From assembly GCF_910596095.1 (NCBI RefSeq), contig NC_056542.1, forward strand, positions 25,126,457-25,190,456: DNA of 64,000 nt, written 5' to 3'. Below are positions 13,686 through 43,600 of the stretch, piece after piece. Both the position numbers and the translations under genes were made by a program. Numbering within the stretch: position 1 is the first letter of the stretch; each line of letters begins with the position of its first letter. The stretch is from Thunnus maccoyii. Taxonomy: Eukaryota > Chordata > Actinopteri > Scombriformes > Scombridae. Under the pieces are notes generated by a model. It was given only the letters and a program-made list of their open reading frames with translations. It was not told the DNA's origin and searched no databases.

Positions 13686-15659
13686 ACACCCCCTGCCTGG
13701 TGACGGGTCTCTCTGGCCACATTTCAAGACGGAGACATGACAGCGCAGTAGCCAACAGTTGCATGACACATCTTTTTAATACACCACAGAATCATTCATA
13801 AAGAGTTTGACATTATTGTGTTATGTCTGTAAAGTTTCTGCCCTGAGAACATGGAGTATGCGCATAACTTCACTATAACCAGGATTATTAATGTGAGCTA
13901 GCAGGATTAGACAGACTGGTGCATATTTACTGAAGGTGACAGCCTTTGTGTGTGTGCAACTAACTTGGCTGCCACTCACAAATGCACTCACTTGACTCCC
14001 ATCAGTGATAAGTTGTCACATAACGAATTGGCTTTGTCAAAAACGTGTATCCGTATTGTGAAATGTGGCAGTTGGCTACTGTGCGTATGAGAAGGAATGT
14101 GGGCTCTGATGAGTGAAATCTCAAGTCTTCCACTGAATCCTTCAATTTTCTTATTTCTCATTAATGTTCCAGCAGCAATGCAATTTTTCTACAAATCAAG
14201 CACTGCTTTATGCATTTATTAAAATCTGATCACTTGTAACCATTGCTGAGTGTGACAAAGGGCCAAAAAATTGAAATAACTAGTCAGGCCAGACAGATCC
14301 TTATGTGGGTGATTTGTTCATCCTGAACTTGTTTCCCCTCAAAGCTCCTGACTGCACTTCATCAGCACTCTTCAAACACACTAGAAAGGGGGATAAACAA
14401 AAGCAGCAAGAAGGGAGGATCCAGTAGAAAGCTTGAGATTTTACTTAAGGAATCTGGTTGCCTGTACAGCAGTTTTACAAAATGTACTTTTTTTTCAGGC
14501 TAGAAACAATTCTAGAGTTTGTATTTTCTCTTCTGGTATCTGTCAGTTATTCAAATAAAAGACAGTGAGTTCATGTTGTGTGTGTGAGTCTTAAATTTAA
14601 AGCCATTGTACCGTTAAAACATGTAACATGTCAACATGCTGTCAGCGGCTACGTCATGGTCTGTGTACATCAACCGGGACACCTTTCCGAATTTTACATG
14701 TATCCCTACGCCCATGTTATGAATAATAAAAAAGTACTAAGACAGCAAATAATCACAACAGCACTGACCATCCACATCTGGTGCATCTCTGCAACTATGA
14801 AAATAGTACTATTATGATTATGCTACATTTATAATTTAGCCAACGGGTCTATTTTTTGAGACCGCTTTATTGAAACAATTTTATAGCACTTTCTGTACAC
14901 AACTTGAGTCTACAATCGCAATATTGTAAGGGGGATTAATTGTAGTTGTAATAAAAAAATAAAATAAAATGGTAAATACCTTGTAAGGATTAAAGTGGTT
15001 ATAGGTTTAAACAGCGTTTTTGTTTGTACATTCAGATACTGAAAAAATGTATTGTTTGATATGGACAGTCTGAAAAGTTTTTTTGGCTTTTTTCTTAAGA
15101 ATTTGGATTTGTGACTATAAAATTTGGTCAAAATAGTAAGCAAATTAATCAGAACTGTGAACAGAGAATCCTGTCATATGCAGTGAATACAAACAACACA
15201 TTTTCCAAAGTAATAAAAAGTGAGGGTAAATATGATCACCAATAAATTATGACAATTTAATCCACAGATGTTTTGTATGTGTGCAGGACTAAAATAAATG
15301 TAGCAGTATTTCTCTGAGCTCCCAGCAAAAGGTACAGCTTACATCAATGTCTTTCTTGAGTTTCTGCAAATCATTATTTGTTGATTAAAAAAAAACAACA
15401 ACCTGTGAAGCGTTTTAAATGATATCGACGGATCTATTTTTCTGTGCGGCAGCTCCTCGATAGTTACGTCACAACCTCTGATGACGTTTGTGGCGCCAGA
15501 AATCAGTTTAGAGAGGAGCTTGTGTGTGTCAAGCTGGAGGATATTTGCCGTTATCTTTGCTGTGCTGGCGGCACTGTGAGCGTTAGGACACTTTTTTAAG
15601 GGGGGATAGTGGCTGATTATCCGTCGTTCATGCTTGTATAAGGTCAGTTTGGAGTCAAG
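13686..15659. other. psma2 3' UTR and psma2-atad2 spacer
   Basis: The psma2 3' UTR probably ends just after AATAAA at 14554-14559, followed by a GT-rich stretch. From 14600 to 15400 the DNA is AT-rich without recognisable genes. The last 200 bases turn GC-rich and form the atad2 promoter and 5' UTR. Confidence 0.55.
15464..15498 (+). promoter_or_regulatory. Candidate atad2 promoter motifs: CRE and E2F-like sites
   Basis: A near-consensus CRE TTACGTCA (15464-15471), a second CRE half TGACGT (15482-15487) and a palindromic E2F-like TGGCGCCA (15491-15498) lie 160-200 bases upstream of the atad2 ATG. The surroundings are CpG-containing and lack a TATA box. In mammals ATAD2 is a known E2F target expressed in S phase, so the E2F-like palindrome is biologically plausible. 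Binding is inferred. Confidence 0.5.
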
Positions 15660-33313
<17,654 letters not shown>

Positions 33314-33748
33314 CTTTTCTACAGCCCATCCAGCCTTTCAGCTGTGTAAATATACAAACATTAGTTATATTTTGGTAGAAATACACAGGCACATCTTTTT
33401 GTGCACTAACTAAATCTTTGTATTACCTCTTTTGTTTATATTTAAATAAATAATTTTCCTCTGAAATGGTGCTGTGTGCCTTTTTGTGTGCTCAAGATGA
33501 ACATCACACTACAACTGTAAGATTAGCAAATGTATGACCTTTGCCATGAATTTTAGCAAACCCTGACTCACTTGTCCACTGCAGTGATAATATCTTTGTA
33601 CTATCTTTTTAGCCACTGGGTAGTTTACACCCAGGTAATAAGTTACTCTGATATATATCTCCTGTGGTAGAAGTTGTTTTTAACCATGTGAAACTGAATG
33701 ATATAAATATATTTTTACTGCAAAACTATCATGCATCTACAAAATATT

Positions 33749-33984
33749 TAAAGTCCCCTTTCACTCAAAAATGTGTTCTGCTTATTGTTATGTCTGTATG
33801 ATATTTGAACTTCACTGTGCAGAATGATGTATGTGCAGAGCTTGACACTGGAAGGCTGTTTTCACAGCTATCTGCTGGAAGTGGAAAGTTTCTATGCGCT
33901 CATTTAAAATCAGATTTTAAGGTGTGGGCCTACAGCAGGATTTGTGACATCATAAATAGTTTGGAAGCCAATCCTGGTCAAATA
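33749..33984 (+). repeat. Dispersed repeat, copy A (forward)
   Basis: Anchors AAATGTGTTCTGCTTATTGTTA, CTTCACTGTGCAGAATGATGTA, GGAAGGCTGTTTTCAC and GTGACATCATAAATAG recur in reverse orientation at 40381-40620. The copies are clearly homologous but diverged. No terminal repeats or reading frame are seen, so the class is unknown. Confidence 0.75.
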
Positions 33985-34859
33985 TTAAATTTATACAAGT
34001 ATGATGTGGAAACTTGAAGCCTCCAGTGCACAAACACTAAGAATGGACTTTACAGTTAAGTAGGATACATCTTGTGTCCAGCAGGAGAATTTCTGAAATG
34101 AAATATATTTGCATATTTATAAATTCTTGAATTTATAATGAGGAAGGAAAAGATTTTTTAGGGATTTTAACAAGATAATTGAACTTTTAGGGGGTGGAAA
34201 AAAACAGACATTATTCAAACGAGTATTTTATACAGATTTTAAAACATGTCTGGAGGGGCTCTTTAAACTGCTTACAATTACTTAAATTAATTTTCCCACA
34301 GGTATGGTGTATAATACGGCAATAAACGGCACTGCAGTGTAGTTATTAAAAAGTAAAGTAAAAACGGTCGATATGATGAACAGAAAAGCTAAACAGCCCT
34401 AACACCAGGTGTAGTGATGCAGGGAGAGTTTGCAGAGTTGTCCTCAAGTAGCTTCATGCTGCCCTGACAGGTCATGTAAGGACATATTGGCAGACAGCCT
34501 GCTCGGGAAACGCAGAGTTTACGGCCTTCTTTACACTATGTTACGCGCCATATTTGTTTCTAGACACTGTAATAACATTTCTTTCTAGACCACAGTAACA
34601 TATTCTCCGAAAATACGTTTTTGCTTTAATTTCCTAAAAAATTTGAGAGCACACACAGCGAGAGTCGCCGAGGAATGACGTCAGGACGTATCACATAGAA
34701 TGATGACGCCGTTTGATCATTATTATTAAAAAAAAATCAGCCGTTAAAAATATCAGAGAATTAGGTCAGCAAACTAAAACAGCACCAGCGGACAGGTTAT
34801 CAATGTAACAGCTGTGCTTTTGTTCAGGTAGCTTTGTAAAAGACGTGACCGGGGCATGA

Positions 34860-35150
34860 AATAACCTGTTTCCAGAAGAGGAGAGAGAGGTGTCCGGTGT
34901 TTTCAGCATCTGCAGCCGGGAGCCGGAGCCGTTAGACCGGTCCGTCCGTCTGTCTGCCTCCGCTGCGGGGTTCTTAGGAGACCCGTAAGCCCAAATAACG
35001 TAAACGCTGCTCGGGCTGGGGCTGAATGGTTTAACCGGGGGAGAAGGAGAAACCTCGACAGATACTACCAGAGGCAGGAAATTACTCCTCGCCTCGTTTC
35101 GTCTCGTCTCGACAGCCTGGTAGCAGCACAGTCACATTTCTGTACTTCCA
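34860..35150 (+). promoter_or_regulatory. zhx1: zhx1 CpG-rich promoter and 5' noncoding exon
   Basis: GC content and CpG density rise sharply here against AT-rich surroundings. The stretch ends with a consensus donor GTAAGT at 35151, and the next acceptor on the same strand that leads into the zhx1 ATG is at 37487 (TTCCACCAG). This supports a noncoding first exon ending at 35150. The transcription start is not fixed. A TGACGTCA-like stretch (ATGACGTCAGGACG) lies upstream at about 34676. Confidence 0.6.
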
Positions 35151-36178
35151 GTAAGTTTACCGCCAGACATGATCAATAGTAATGACCGGCCCGGCTAACA
35201 CTGGCTAGTTGGCCCCAGCTCATACACATGCTAGATGCTGTAGAGCTATGTTAGATGTCCTTAGATGTGTTAATTTATTGCTTTAACGATACTTTGATGA
35301 TAATAATGATAATAATAAATCACCGTAGCTAGCTCACACCTCCAAATGATTGAGCTGCCGACTGTTAATGATCTCATGATGGCAGTGCAGCATAGCATAC
35401 TACTGTACACAGTCACTGTTATTGTTAACAGGTTTAACCAGCAGTAATGAGAAGTTGACCACACACATATTACACTGTCATACAAGTGGATATTTTGGGC
35501 CTTTGTTGTAGCACCTGTGTCACAGTAAATGTTATAAATAAGGCGGTTAGCCATCAAGTTAAACAGTGACCGTCACTGATTTCCTTTAAGACACAAATGC
35601 AAATTAAAATCAAATATTTTCATTAACCAGACAGTGTATGTAATGGTGTAGAACAACATTATTATATGATAATGATTAAATAATGTTGGTGGTATTACAA
35701 TGTGAGCCCCACTAACATTGCTGGATGAACCTGCTGGGCCCCTACCAACCCCCCAATTCACTCATTTGTTCATTATGTACAGTATTCCTGTGCTGGACTT
35801 GTACCTGGGCCTGTAGGTTTGTTGTTTGATTAAACAGGGATTTATTCAGGGATATGCATAATGTATGCACAGTATCATCTAAAATCATTAATGTCTTTAA
35901 ACCAGATTTTGACACAGGACTACTTAACAAGACAGGGCCATGGACATCAAGGGCCTAATTATGTCACTTGATATTGTGTTTTAGTAGTACACCTTCCCAA
36001 GCAAATTACCACAATCAAATTACTTTAAACCAGTTAACACACAGTGAGCCTTGGGCCTTCCTCAGAGTGTCTGGAGGTTTTGCCTTCTTTGCCTGGCTTG
36101 CCAATGTAACAGGTCTCTATGTGGGGTTACCCTGTGATACACTGAAGTGCATGGTTGACAAGAGGGGATTAGGACATT

Positions 36179-36513
36179 GAGGGCTGCGACAAACAATTAT
36201 TGTTATCAATTAATCTGCCGGTTATTTTTGTGATTAATTGATGAATCATTTGGTCAAGAAAACATCAAAAAATGTGAAAAACACCCATCACAACATCCTG
36301 ATGATGTCCTTAAATGTCTTATTTTGTCCAAACAACAGTCCAAAACCCCAAAATATTAAATTTACAGTAATGTAAGACCAAGAAAAGCAACACATTCTAA
36401 AATTTGAGATCCTTGACCCAACAAATGTTAAACTTACTACTTAAACATATGTATGATTATTAAAATAGTTGTCAATTGATTTTCTGTCAATCGACTAATC
36501 ATTACAGCTCTAA
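36179..36513. mobile_element. AT-rich MITE (GGGCTGCAACTAAC family), copy 2, full length
   Basis: It begins GAGGGCTGCGACAAACAATTAT and ends AATCATTACAGCTCTA, forming short imperfect terminal inverted repeats with ATTAATCTG/GATTAATTG and CAATCGACTAATC motifs inside. It has about 335 bp and no coding capacity. It is probably hAT-derived by resemblance; the target-site duplication is not clear. Confidence 0.65.
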
Positions 36514-36532
36514 AGACGTGCATCAATGTAGG

Positions 36533-36562
36533 GTTGGGCGCTAATTCAATATTATTGTTTAC
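36533..36562. mobile_element. Fragment of the TAGGGCTGGG hAT MITE
   Basis: TAGGGTTGGGCGCTAATTC resembles the left end of the intact element at 54081. Only the end is present, wedged between two copies of the other MITE family. Confidence 0.4.
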
Positions 36563-36618
36563 TTTAGTCTTTTAGTAAATTCATATTTTCTCATGGTTTA
36601 AGAAACTTTTGTAATTTC

Positions 36619-36805
36619 AGGGATGCAGCTAATAGGATTTTTTATTATCGATTAATTGATTAATCATTTAGTCCGTAAAATGACAAAAAAACACGAATTT
36701 CCAAATCTAAGGTGACAACGTCAGATTACTTGTTGATTTAAGATTAATTGATTATTAAAGTTGTTGATTAATTTTCTATCAACCGACTAATTAATTGCAT
36801 TGCAT
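36619..36805. mobile_element. AT-rich MITE (GGGCTGCAACTAAC family), copy 3
   Basis: It starts AGGGATGCAGCTAATAGGA, contains ATCGATTAATTGATTAATC and TTAGTCCGTAAAATGAC, and ends with ATCAACCGACTAATTAATTGC. It is a shortened copy in the zhx1 5' intron. Confidence 0.6.
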
Positions 36806-37342
36806 TGACCTTAAAGTTAATGTCAATATTAATAACCTTTCATTTTGCATTCAGTTGCCATATCATGTGCTGTACTTAATCAAAGTTGGGGGGGAATCCT
36901 TGTCATATATCTTGTAATGTCACCCATCACAATGTAAAACTATATTTATCAAAGTTTTTATGTGATGATTACAAATCTCGTACCACTTGTTAAATCTGTT
37001 TACAGACCCACATGACTCATTCTGTTAGTCATCATACTGAAGTATATAATTACATTTCATCCCCCTGAGCACTTCATTTAATCCAGTCTTTTGTTTACTC
37101 TGCAGTATGTGTTTGTTTAGCTATATGAACGCCAGGCATTACACATGACATGTGGCTCTTATATGACAGTTGAATTGTGAAATACAGTATTATGCATTTG
37201 AGTAGGAACAAGATGCAATTTGTTGCGTTTTATATTAATCCTTTGTGGACTTGGTATGTGCAATATTTGTTGAATTACAGAAATAGTTATATACATACTG
37301 TATGCAAATGTGGTGTTGTCATTCTGTATTATGGTTATAAGT

Positions 37343-37385
37343 AGGGCTGCAACTAACTTTAATTTTTATTAAATGTATATATATC
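37343..37385. mobile_element. AT-rich MITE (GGGCTGCAACTAAC family), copy 4, left end only
   Basis: AGGGCTGCAACTAACTTTAA is the family's left terminus. The sequence departs from it after about 40 bases. It lies 100 bases upstream of the zhx1 coding exon's acceptor. Confidence 0.5.
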
Positions 37386-37605
37386 TATGACAGAAGTATT
37401 TAAGAATAAAATGTTTTTGTACAGTTTACTATTTTTTTGACAAATTACTTGTATGACATTTGCATATTTGTTCTTTCTTCCACCAGCAATTCCTAATTCA
37501 AGGACTCTATCATGTAAGCACAACCACCTAAGACATGTGAGCCTCGACACTTCTGTCACAGATCTTCTTTTGACCTGAGTAGAAGTTACCAGAGTTGGGT
37601 TGACA

Positions 37606-40600
37606 ATGTCGAGCCGTCGGAAGTCAACCACACCTTGTATGGTGCTGCCCTCTGATGTGGTGGAGCAGGAGGAGGTGGAGGAGAAAATAGAAAGGACAAA
37701 GGAGGAAGAGGCGGAGGGGGAGGAGGGGAAGGTGAAGGAGGGAGTAGAGGAGGGGCCAACTGCTGAGGAGCTGGGTCAGGCGGTGGTGGTTGTCCCCACC
37801 CCACCAGACACAGGTAAGATTCTTTTTGTCCCATTCTCCCATCGCACAATCACACCTGATAAGCATGAAATAAACATCAGCTTAGTCATAAATTCACTGT
37901 AAATTTCAATTAACGTGAAGGAAATGAGAAATATCTGTCACAATGAATGTTGTATTATTATTACAGATGAGCCCAGTGTGTCCACCATAGAAGACAGTGA
38001 AGTCCTTGCTCCCTCGCTGAAGCGCAGCGCCACAAACCCTCCTGAGGATCCGAACAGTGACCAGTCGACCCAGGACCAGCAGTGTGATACCCCCGAGGAG
38101 GGAGGAGCAGACCCCGCAACTGTAGCCGCCATCTCTCTCAGCAAGACCCCCATCATGAGGATGAAGACCAAATCTGAGCCCAAGAGGATCGCCGTGTCCT
38201 TGAAATCAGCAGATGAGGTGGCGGAAGGTTTTGGAGGAGGCGGTGAGGGAGAGGTGGGAGGAGAGCAGGAACCCATCGAAGCTCCTCTGGGGCCGATGAC
38301 GCCTGTGGAGATGCTGCTGCATGACTCCATGAAGCTCGGAGGAGGCGGCTTGCTGGTCAGCCAGCCCTCGGAGCAGCAGAGGAAGTCATCCATTTTAAAC
38401 CCCACAGTTCTGCCTGCTGGCCTGGCACAGGTAGAGAGGCTCGATCGTAATGTGAAATTTCCTCAACAGAGACGTTAGATGTCAAATTCAGCTACAGAAC
38501 AGCAGCCTCGCAGCTCATAGACATTCACTGTCTTGTTCTGGGACACCTGAGCAGGACAGCAGCTTGCCAAATAGAGCTTTTGCCACAGTGTTCGTATTAA
38601 CAGTCTTTCTCATCTCTCTCCATCTCCTCCTCTATTCCAGGTGCTTTCTGCTTTTCAGGCCCAGCAGACTGCAGCAGCAGCTCAGCCCCAGCTGCTGATC
38701 CCTCTCAGTAGCATCCCGTCTTACAGTGCAGCTATGGACACCAACCCTCTGCTGGGCAGCATGTACAAGAAGTTTCCCTACCCCTCCATGGCCGAGATCA
38801 GCAGCCTGGCAGCACAGACGCAGTTCACAGAGGAGCAGATCAAGGTAGATGAAAGTGGGCTGAAGTAGGGATGGATTACCTCAGCTGACAGAGGATGTTG
38901 TGGTTTCACCCATCTGTCTGTTTGTTATAAAATATCTCAAAAAGCTACAAGTAGAAGCTCCTTACTCTGTATATTTTATTGGATAAAAAGCCCTTCAATC
39001 TTATTTTAGAATCTAAGTCTGAAGTGTACTAAAGAATCATTTCTCAATCACTTTCTCCTAATTGTTAGATACAGTCAAACATCTGTGATCTATGCCCAGG
39101 TATGGTTCTCTGCCCAGCGGCTGAAACATGGCGTCAGCTGGACTCCAGAAGAAGTGGAGGAGGCCAGGAGGAAACAGTTCAACGGCACAGTGCACACGGT
39201 GCCTCAAACCATCACTGTCATACCTGCTCACCAACTCTCAGCAGCTGCCAATGGTCTGCAGTCAATTCTTCAGACCTGCCAGATAGTGGGCCAGCCTGGC
39301 CTGGTGTTCACACAGGTAGGTAAGGAAAGAATATGTGTTATGTTTGGCAAGTATCGGCTTTGACTTGCCTCACTTTGAACCCAGTCAACTTAAAACTAGT
39401 TGACGTCGACAATAAATCAACTAGCATTGCCTGCCTTGGTTTGATTAATGACTGAAGTCAGCTTGGCTTAAATTTAAGTGACTTTTATTTAATAAACTTG
39501 ATTCGACTTGAAACAATTTGATTGACTTTGATTGTATTTATTGGACATGGACATGATTTTGACTGTCAGAATGCTAACTAGGCACAGTGCTGGAAGATAA
39601 CTCTAACTTTGATTATGGGCCCACTGATACCTGGTATTAGCATCTATTCAGTATCTGGAGACCTTATTTTGATAATGACATGCAATCCCTGGGCCGTTGC
39701 ATTTACACCTGATATTAATAAGTGTTCTCGTTATCTCGATCTTGCCTAGATTGTGGTCGGATTTAAATATGCAAAGTAGTTGGGCGGGGCAGGCTGACTT
39801 GTCAAAAAACATGGCCTGTGCATTTATGATTTACACCTCCATCAACACATGTTTTCCTTATCAAGATAAAATATTATAAGTGTAAAAAGGGTCTTAATTA
39901 TTCTGCGGTAGAGCTGGATGAAAGAAACAAATAGTTAATCACCTGCAGTGTACCAGGTAATTTAACATAGGTAATATATTGATATTTGCTATATGGTAAA
40001 AAGAAGCTTCTCTTTTGAATTTCATTTCAGTTTATTTTTAATACCAATGCTGATAATATTATTGTACATGGTAAATATTTTCATTCAACAATCTCTCAGA
40101 CCATGCCATAAATACTGGATATGTCTCTCTCTCACTCTCTCTCTCTCTTTCTCTGTCTCTGTCTCACTCTTTGTCACTCTCTCTCACACATACACACACA
40201 CACACACACACATAAAATCGCATCTACTCTCCCTCATTGAAAAATCCAGAATATTCAACTATTTTCAGTTTCAGAAGTTTAACTACTTGACACAAGATCT
40301 CTCTTTCTCCAATGTAAAGTCCATTCTCAGTGTATGTGCATTGAAGGCTTCAGGTTTCTACATGTAAGTAGCATACTTGACCACAATTGGCTTCCATACT
40401 AGTTATGATGTCACAAATCATGCTCGTAGGTGCACGCCTTAAACCCAAATTTAAGGTGAGCACAGAGAAACTTTCCTACTTTAGCAGAAAAATGTGAAAA
40501 CAGCCTTCCAGTATCCAAGTCTGTACATACATCATTCTGCACAGTGAAGCTCAAACATCCAACTAAAGTAACAATGAGCAGATTTTGAAAAACACACTTT

Positions 40601-43600
40601 GAGAGGAGGTGGACTTTAAGCTTGCCAAGAAAGTATACAGTGACACAAGTTCAGTTATGCACCTGAAGCCAGTTTTAGTTCCCTACCCATAGATTAAAGC
40701 ATTTAAAATAAAAACTACAGTTGGCCCGGTATTTGTCTGATCTACACACTCTATCTATTGTTCCTAGGTTGGCCCAGGAGGGAACCTTCCAGTTACCAGT
40801 CCCATCACCCTGACAGTGGCAGGGCTGCCCAGCCAGTCCCAGAGCTCCAGCAGAGTTTCCTGCCAGCCCACCCCGACAAACAGTGAGCTCAAACGGGCTA
40901 CCACTGTCCAGCCTCCCTCCCTCTCTCCACAGGTGGGAAAAAATCTAATTTATGCCTTTCAGACAGATTATTGTTTGATGTTGTGCTCTTGTTGCTGTCA
41001 AGAAGCAAGTTAAAGATATCTTGTGTTCAGTTTGTGCACAAAGGTAGCACATGGTGTGTCTCTCTACGCATTCAAACACAGAAAAGTTTCACATGTCTCA
41101 TCTCTAGCCATTTTGTCTTCCTCCTGGCAGGTATTTGGTACTGGCACTGTGAAACCCATGTTTAATGTATAACTCACCCCTTCTCTCTCTAAGGAGAACT
41201 CAGCCCTGAGCGCTGACACATTCAGTATGCGGCCTAAGAAGTCCAAAGAGCAGCTAGCAGAGCTGAAAGCCAGCTACCTTAAAAACCACTTTGTCAGTGA
41301 TGCCGAGATCGCCCGTTTGATGAAGCTCACCAACCTGACAAAGGGAGAAATCAAGAAATGGTTCAGTGACACGAGGTACAACCAGCGCAACTCCAAAAAC
41401 AGCCATGTCATCGTTTTCCATGACGGAGGGGGCAGAGGAGGCGGCAGCTGTAGTAGCACTGCTACCACCACCATTGTCATTGACTCAAGCGACGAGACAC
41501 CCACATCTCCTCATCCTCCCCGCACGCCTCCCGTGAAGGAGAAGGAGACGCGACCCAAAACATGGAATCCATTCCCAGACTTCACTCTGCAGAAGTTTAA
41601 GGAGAAGACGCCGGAGCAGCTGGTGGTTCTGGAGGAGAGTTTTGAGAAGAGCAGCACCCCATCAGATGAAGAATTGAGCCGCCTGAGGACAGAGACTAAA
41701 CTGACACGCAGGGAGATCGATGCCTGGTTCACCGAGAGACGAAAAATGCCATCTGTGAGCACCTCCTCCCCAGATTCTGAGGGAGGAAAGATGGAGACAG
41801 ACGGAGGAAAAGCAGGAGAAGGTGGAGGGAAAGGAGGAGTTGCCTCTTCTTCTCCCTCTGCTTCCTCTTCTCGTAAAGGCAGTCAAACTCCTCCCGGTGG
41901 GCGCAGTAAGCAGCTGCCCACCACGAGCAGTACCAACAGAGACTTAAAAGATAAGAGTAAAAAGTCTCCGGAGCAGCTTCATATTCTGAAAAGTGCCTTC
42001 GTGCGGACCCAGTGGCCCACTCCAGAGGAGTACGACCAGCTGGCAGAGGAGAGCGGCCTTACTCGGTCCTACATTGTCAGCTGGTTTGGGGACTCTCGGT
42101 ACTCCTGGAAAAACGGGAACCTGAAATGGTTCTTCCAGTACCAAAGCGGCAATGTCGAGGGGCCAAATGGTGGAGGAGGCAATAAAATAGGAAGCAGCGG
42201 CGCTCGAAAAAGACGGGGCCGTAATCGTGGTTGGGGGCGGTCCCGAACCCGGAAGCAGCCAAGGAGGTCTGCCTCCTCCTGTGCAGATGTAGACAAATCT
42301 CCCCTGTCGAAGAAATTCAAGACTGGGCGTGAGTTCCTGAAGGAGTACTACCTGAAGCACCGCTTTCTCAATGAGCAGGACCTGGATGAGCTTGTCACTA
42401 AGACCAACATGAGCTATGAACAGGTAATGGAATTATTTTTATCCACATGTGAGAAAAAACATATACATATATCATTGTGTCATGTTACAATCCACGACTC
42501 AAAAGCTTATAAGGGCGAAGAAGTAAAATCCATTTAACGTACCTTCTATGTTTCCCAAAAGCATCGTAACTAGCAAGTTGGCTGCAGGAGTAACCTCAAA
42601 CTACATTTTCATTCAAGTTTATATTGTTAACCTTTAAGTTTAACCGTTATCATGACCAACGAAGCTCTCTGTGAAGTGACTTGGATGAATAAATAAAACC
42701 CACACAGGAACAATTGATTTGTGCAGTTTATCTGCCACTTTCTGCTGGAACCATCCTCCTCTCCCTCTTTTTAGCTAATACACCGTTCTGGCCTGAAATG
42801 CCAATTTCTTAATGCCTTGATGCCTTTATTTGATAGTACTTGTGGAAAGATGACAAGAAACACAAACCGGAGACGTTCATGGTTGGGGTCTGAATCCCTG
42901 AACCTCCCATGAAACTAATGCTTGATTTTAAGTTAAATTTGTGCTTAAGAGTAACATCTGCCTCGAACAGCAGTTAAATTGATAAAAGTTTACTTTCTTA
43001 CGCTTACTTCCACACAGTTTTCCATAACATTTCTGCTTTGTGATTCATGTATTTTTTTGAGATGTTGAACAGCTTACAGATAGAACATGTGTTCAGCAGT
43101 CTTTTCAGCGCCAACAAAAGTCGACAATAAGAAGCCCTTAACGCTATGCAAGTGCACTCGCTCTTAAGTGTTACTTTGGAAAATGTGTAAGAGTGTTTGC
43201 AAATAGGTTCTTAGAAGCTGGACCCAGGAGTGTAACTAGGATTTTAGAAATGCTGAGTGCAAATTCCCCTAGTAGAACCTCACCCACCCAACAAAATTTC
43301 ACATTTTATGTGTTTAACCATTCATTCATCTCCCTGCATTATGGTCTAAATGTTGTGTCAAAGTCATCTCTACAATGTCAGGTGTGTACTTCAGGTGGCA
43401 AAAACATTTTTTGCCTAATCAAAACCTTTTAATTTTAAGACATTTAGTCCAAACAATGTCAGAATTTGCCCCAAAGAATCCATGAAGTATATATGTGTGT
43501 AATCGTAGAATGTAAACTCATCTTCATGTCATTAAAACCACGAAATATTACAAAGGACGTGACCTTGGTGTCCTCAGTGGCAGCTACAGCCCTGCTGTCA

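Larger units (their letters stand above)
33314..37605. other. atad2 3' UTR, intergenic spacer and zhx1 5' region
   Basis: The atad2 3' UTR is short, with AATAAA at 33445-33450 followed by a GTGCTGTGTG-type downstream element. The region then holds a dispersed repeat (33749-33984), a CpG-rich zhx1 promoter and noncoding exon (34860-35150), and the zhx1 5' intron, which carries four AT-rich MITE copies or fragments. The last 119 bases before the zhx1 ATG (37487-37605) are 5' UTR of the first coding exon. Confidence 0.6.

Noticed and set aside
37586-37866. Pro/Ser- and Leu-rich minus-strand frames opposite zhx1 exon 1
   Set aside because: They are antisense shadows of the Glu-rich zhx1 coding sequence.
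37814-37966. Possible hidden zinc-finger exon in the first zhx1 coding intron
   Set aside because: Translated in all forward frames it shows no paired Cys/His spacing; the joined frame across the 153-bp intron is phase-consistent without it.
42870-42905. tRNA-like GGTCTGAATCCC stretch
   Set aside because: No matching acceptor stem, D-arm or anticodon arm could be drawn around it.
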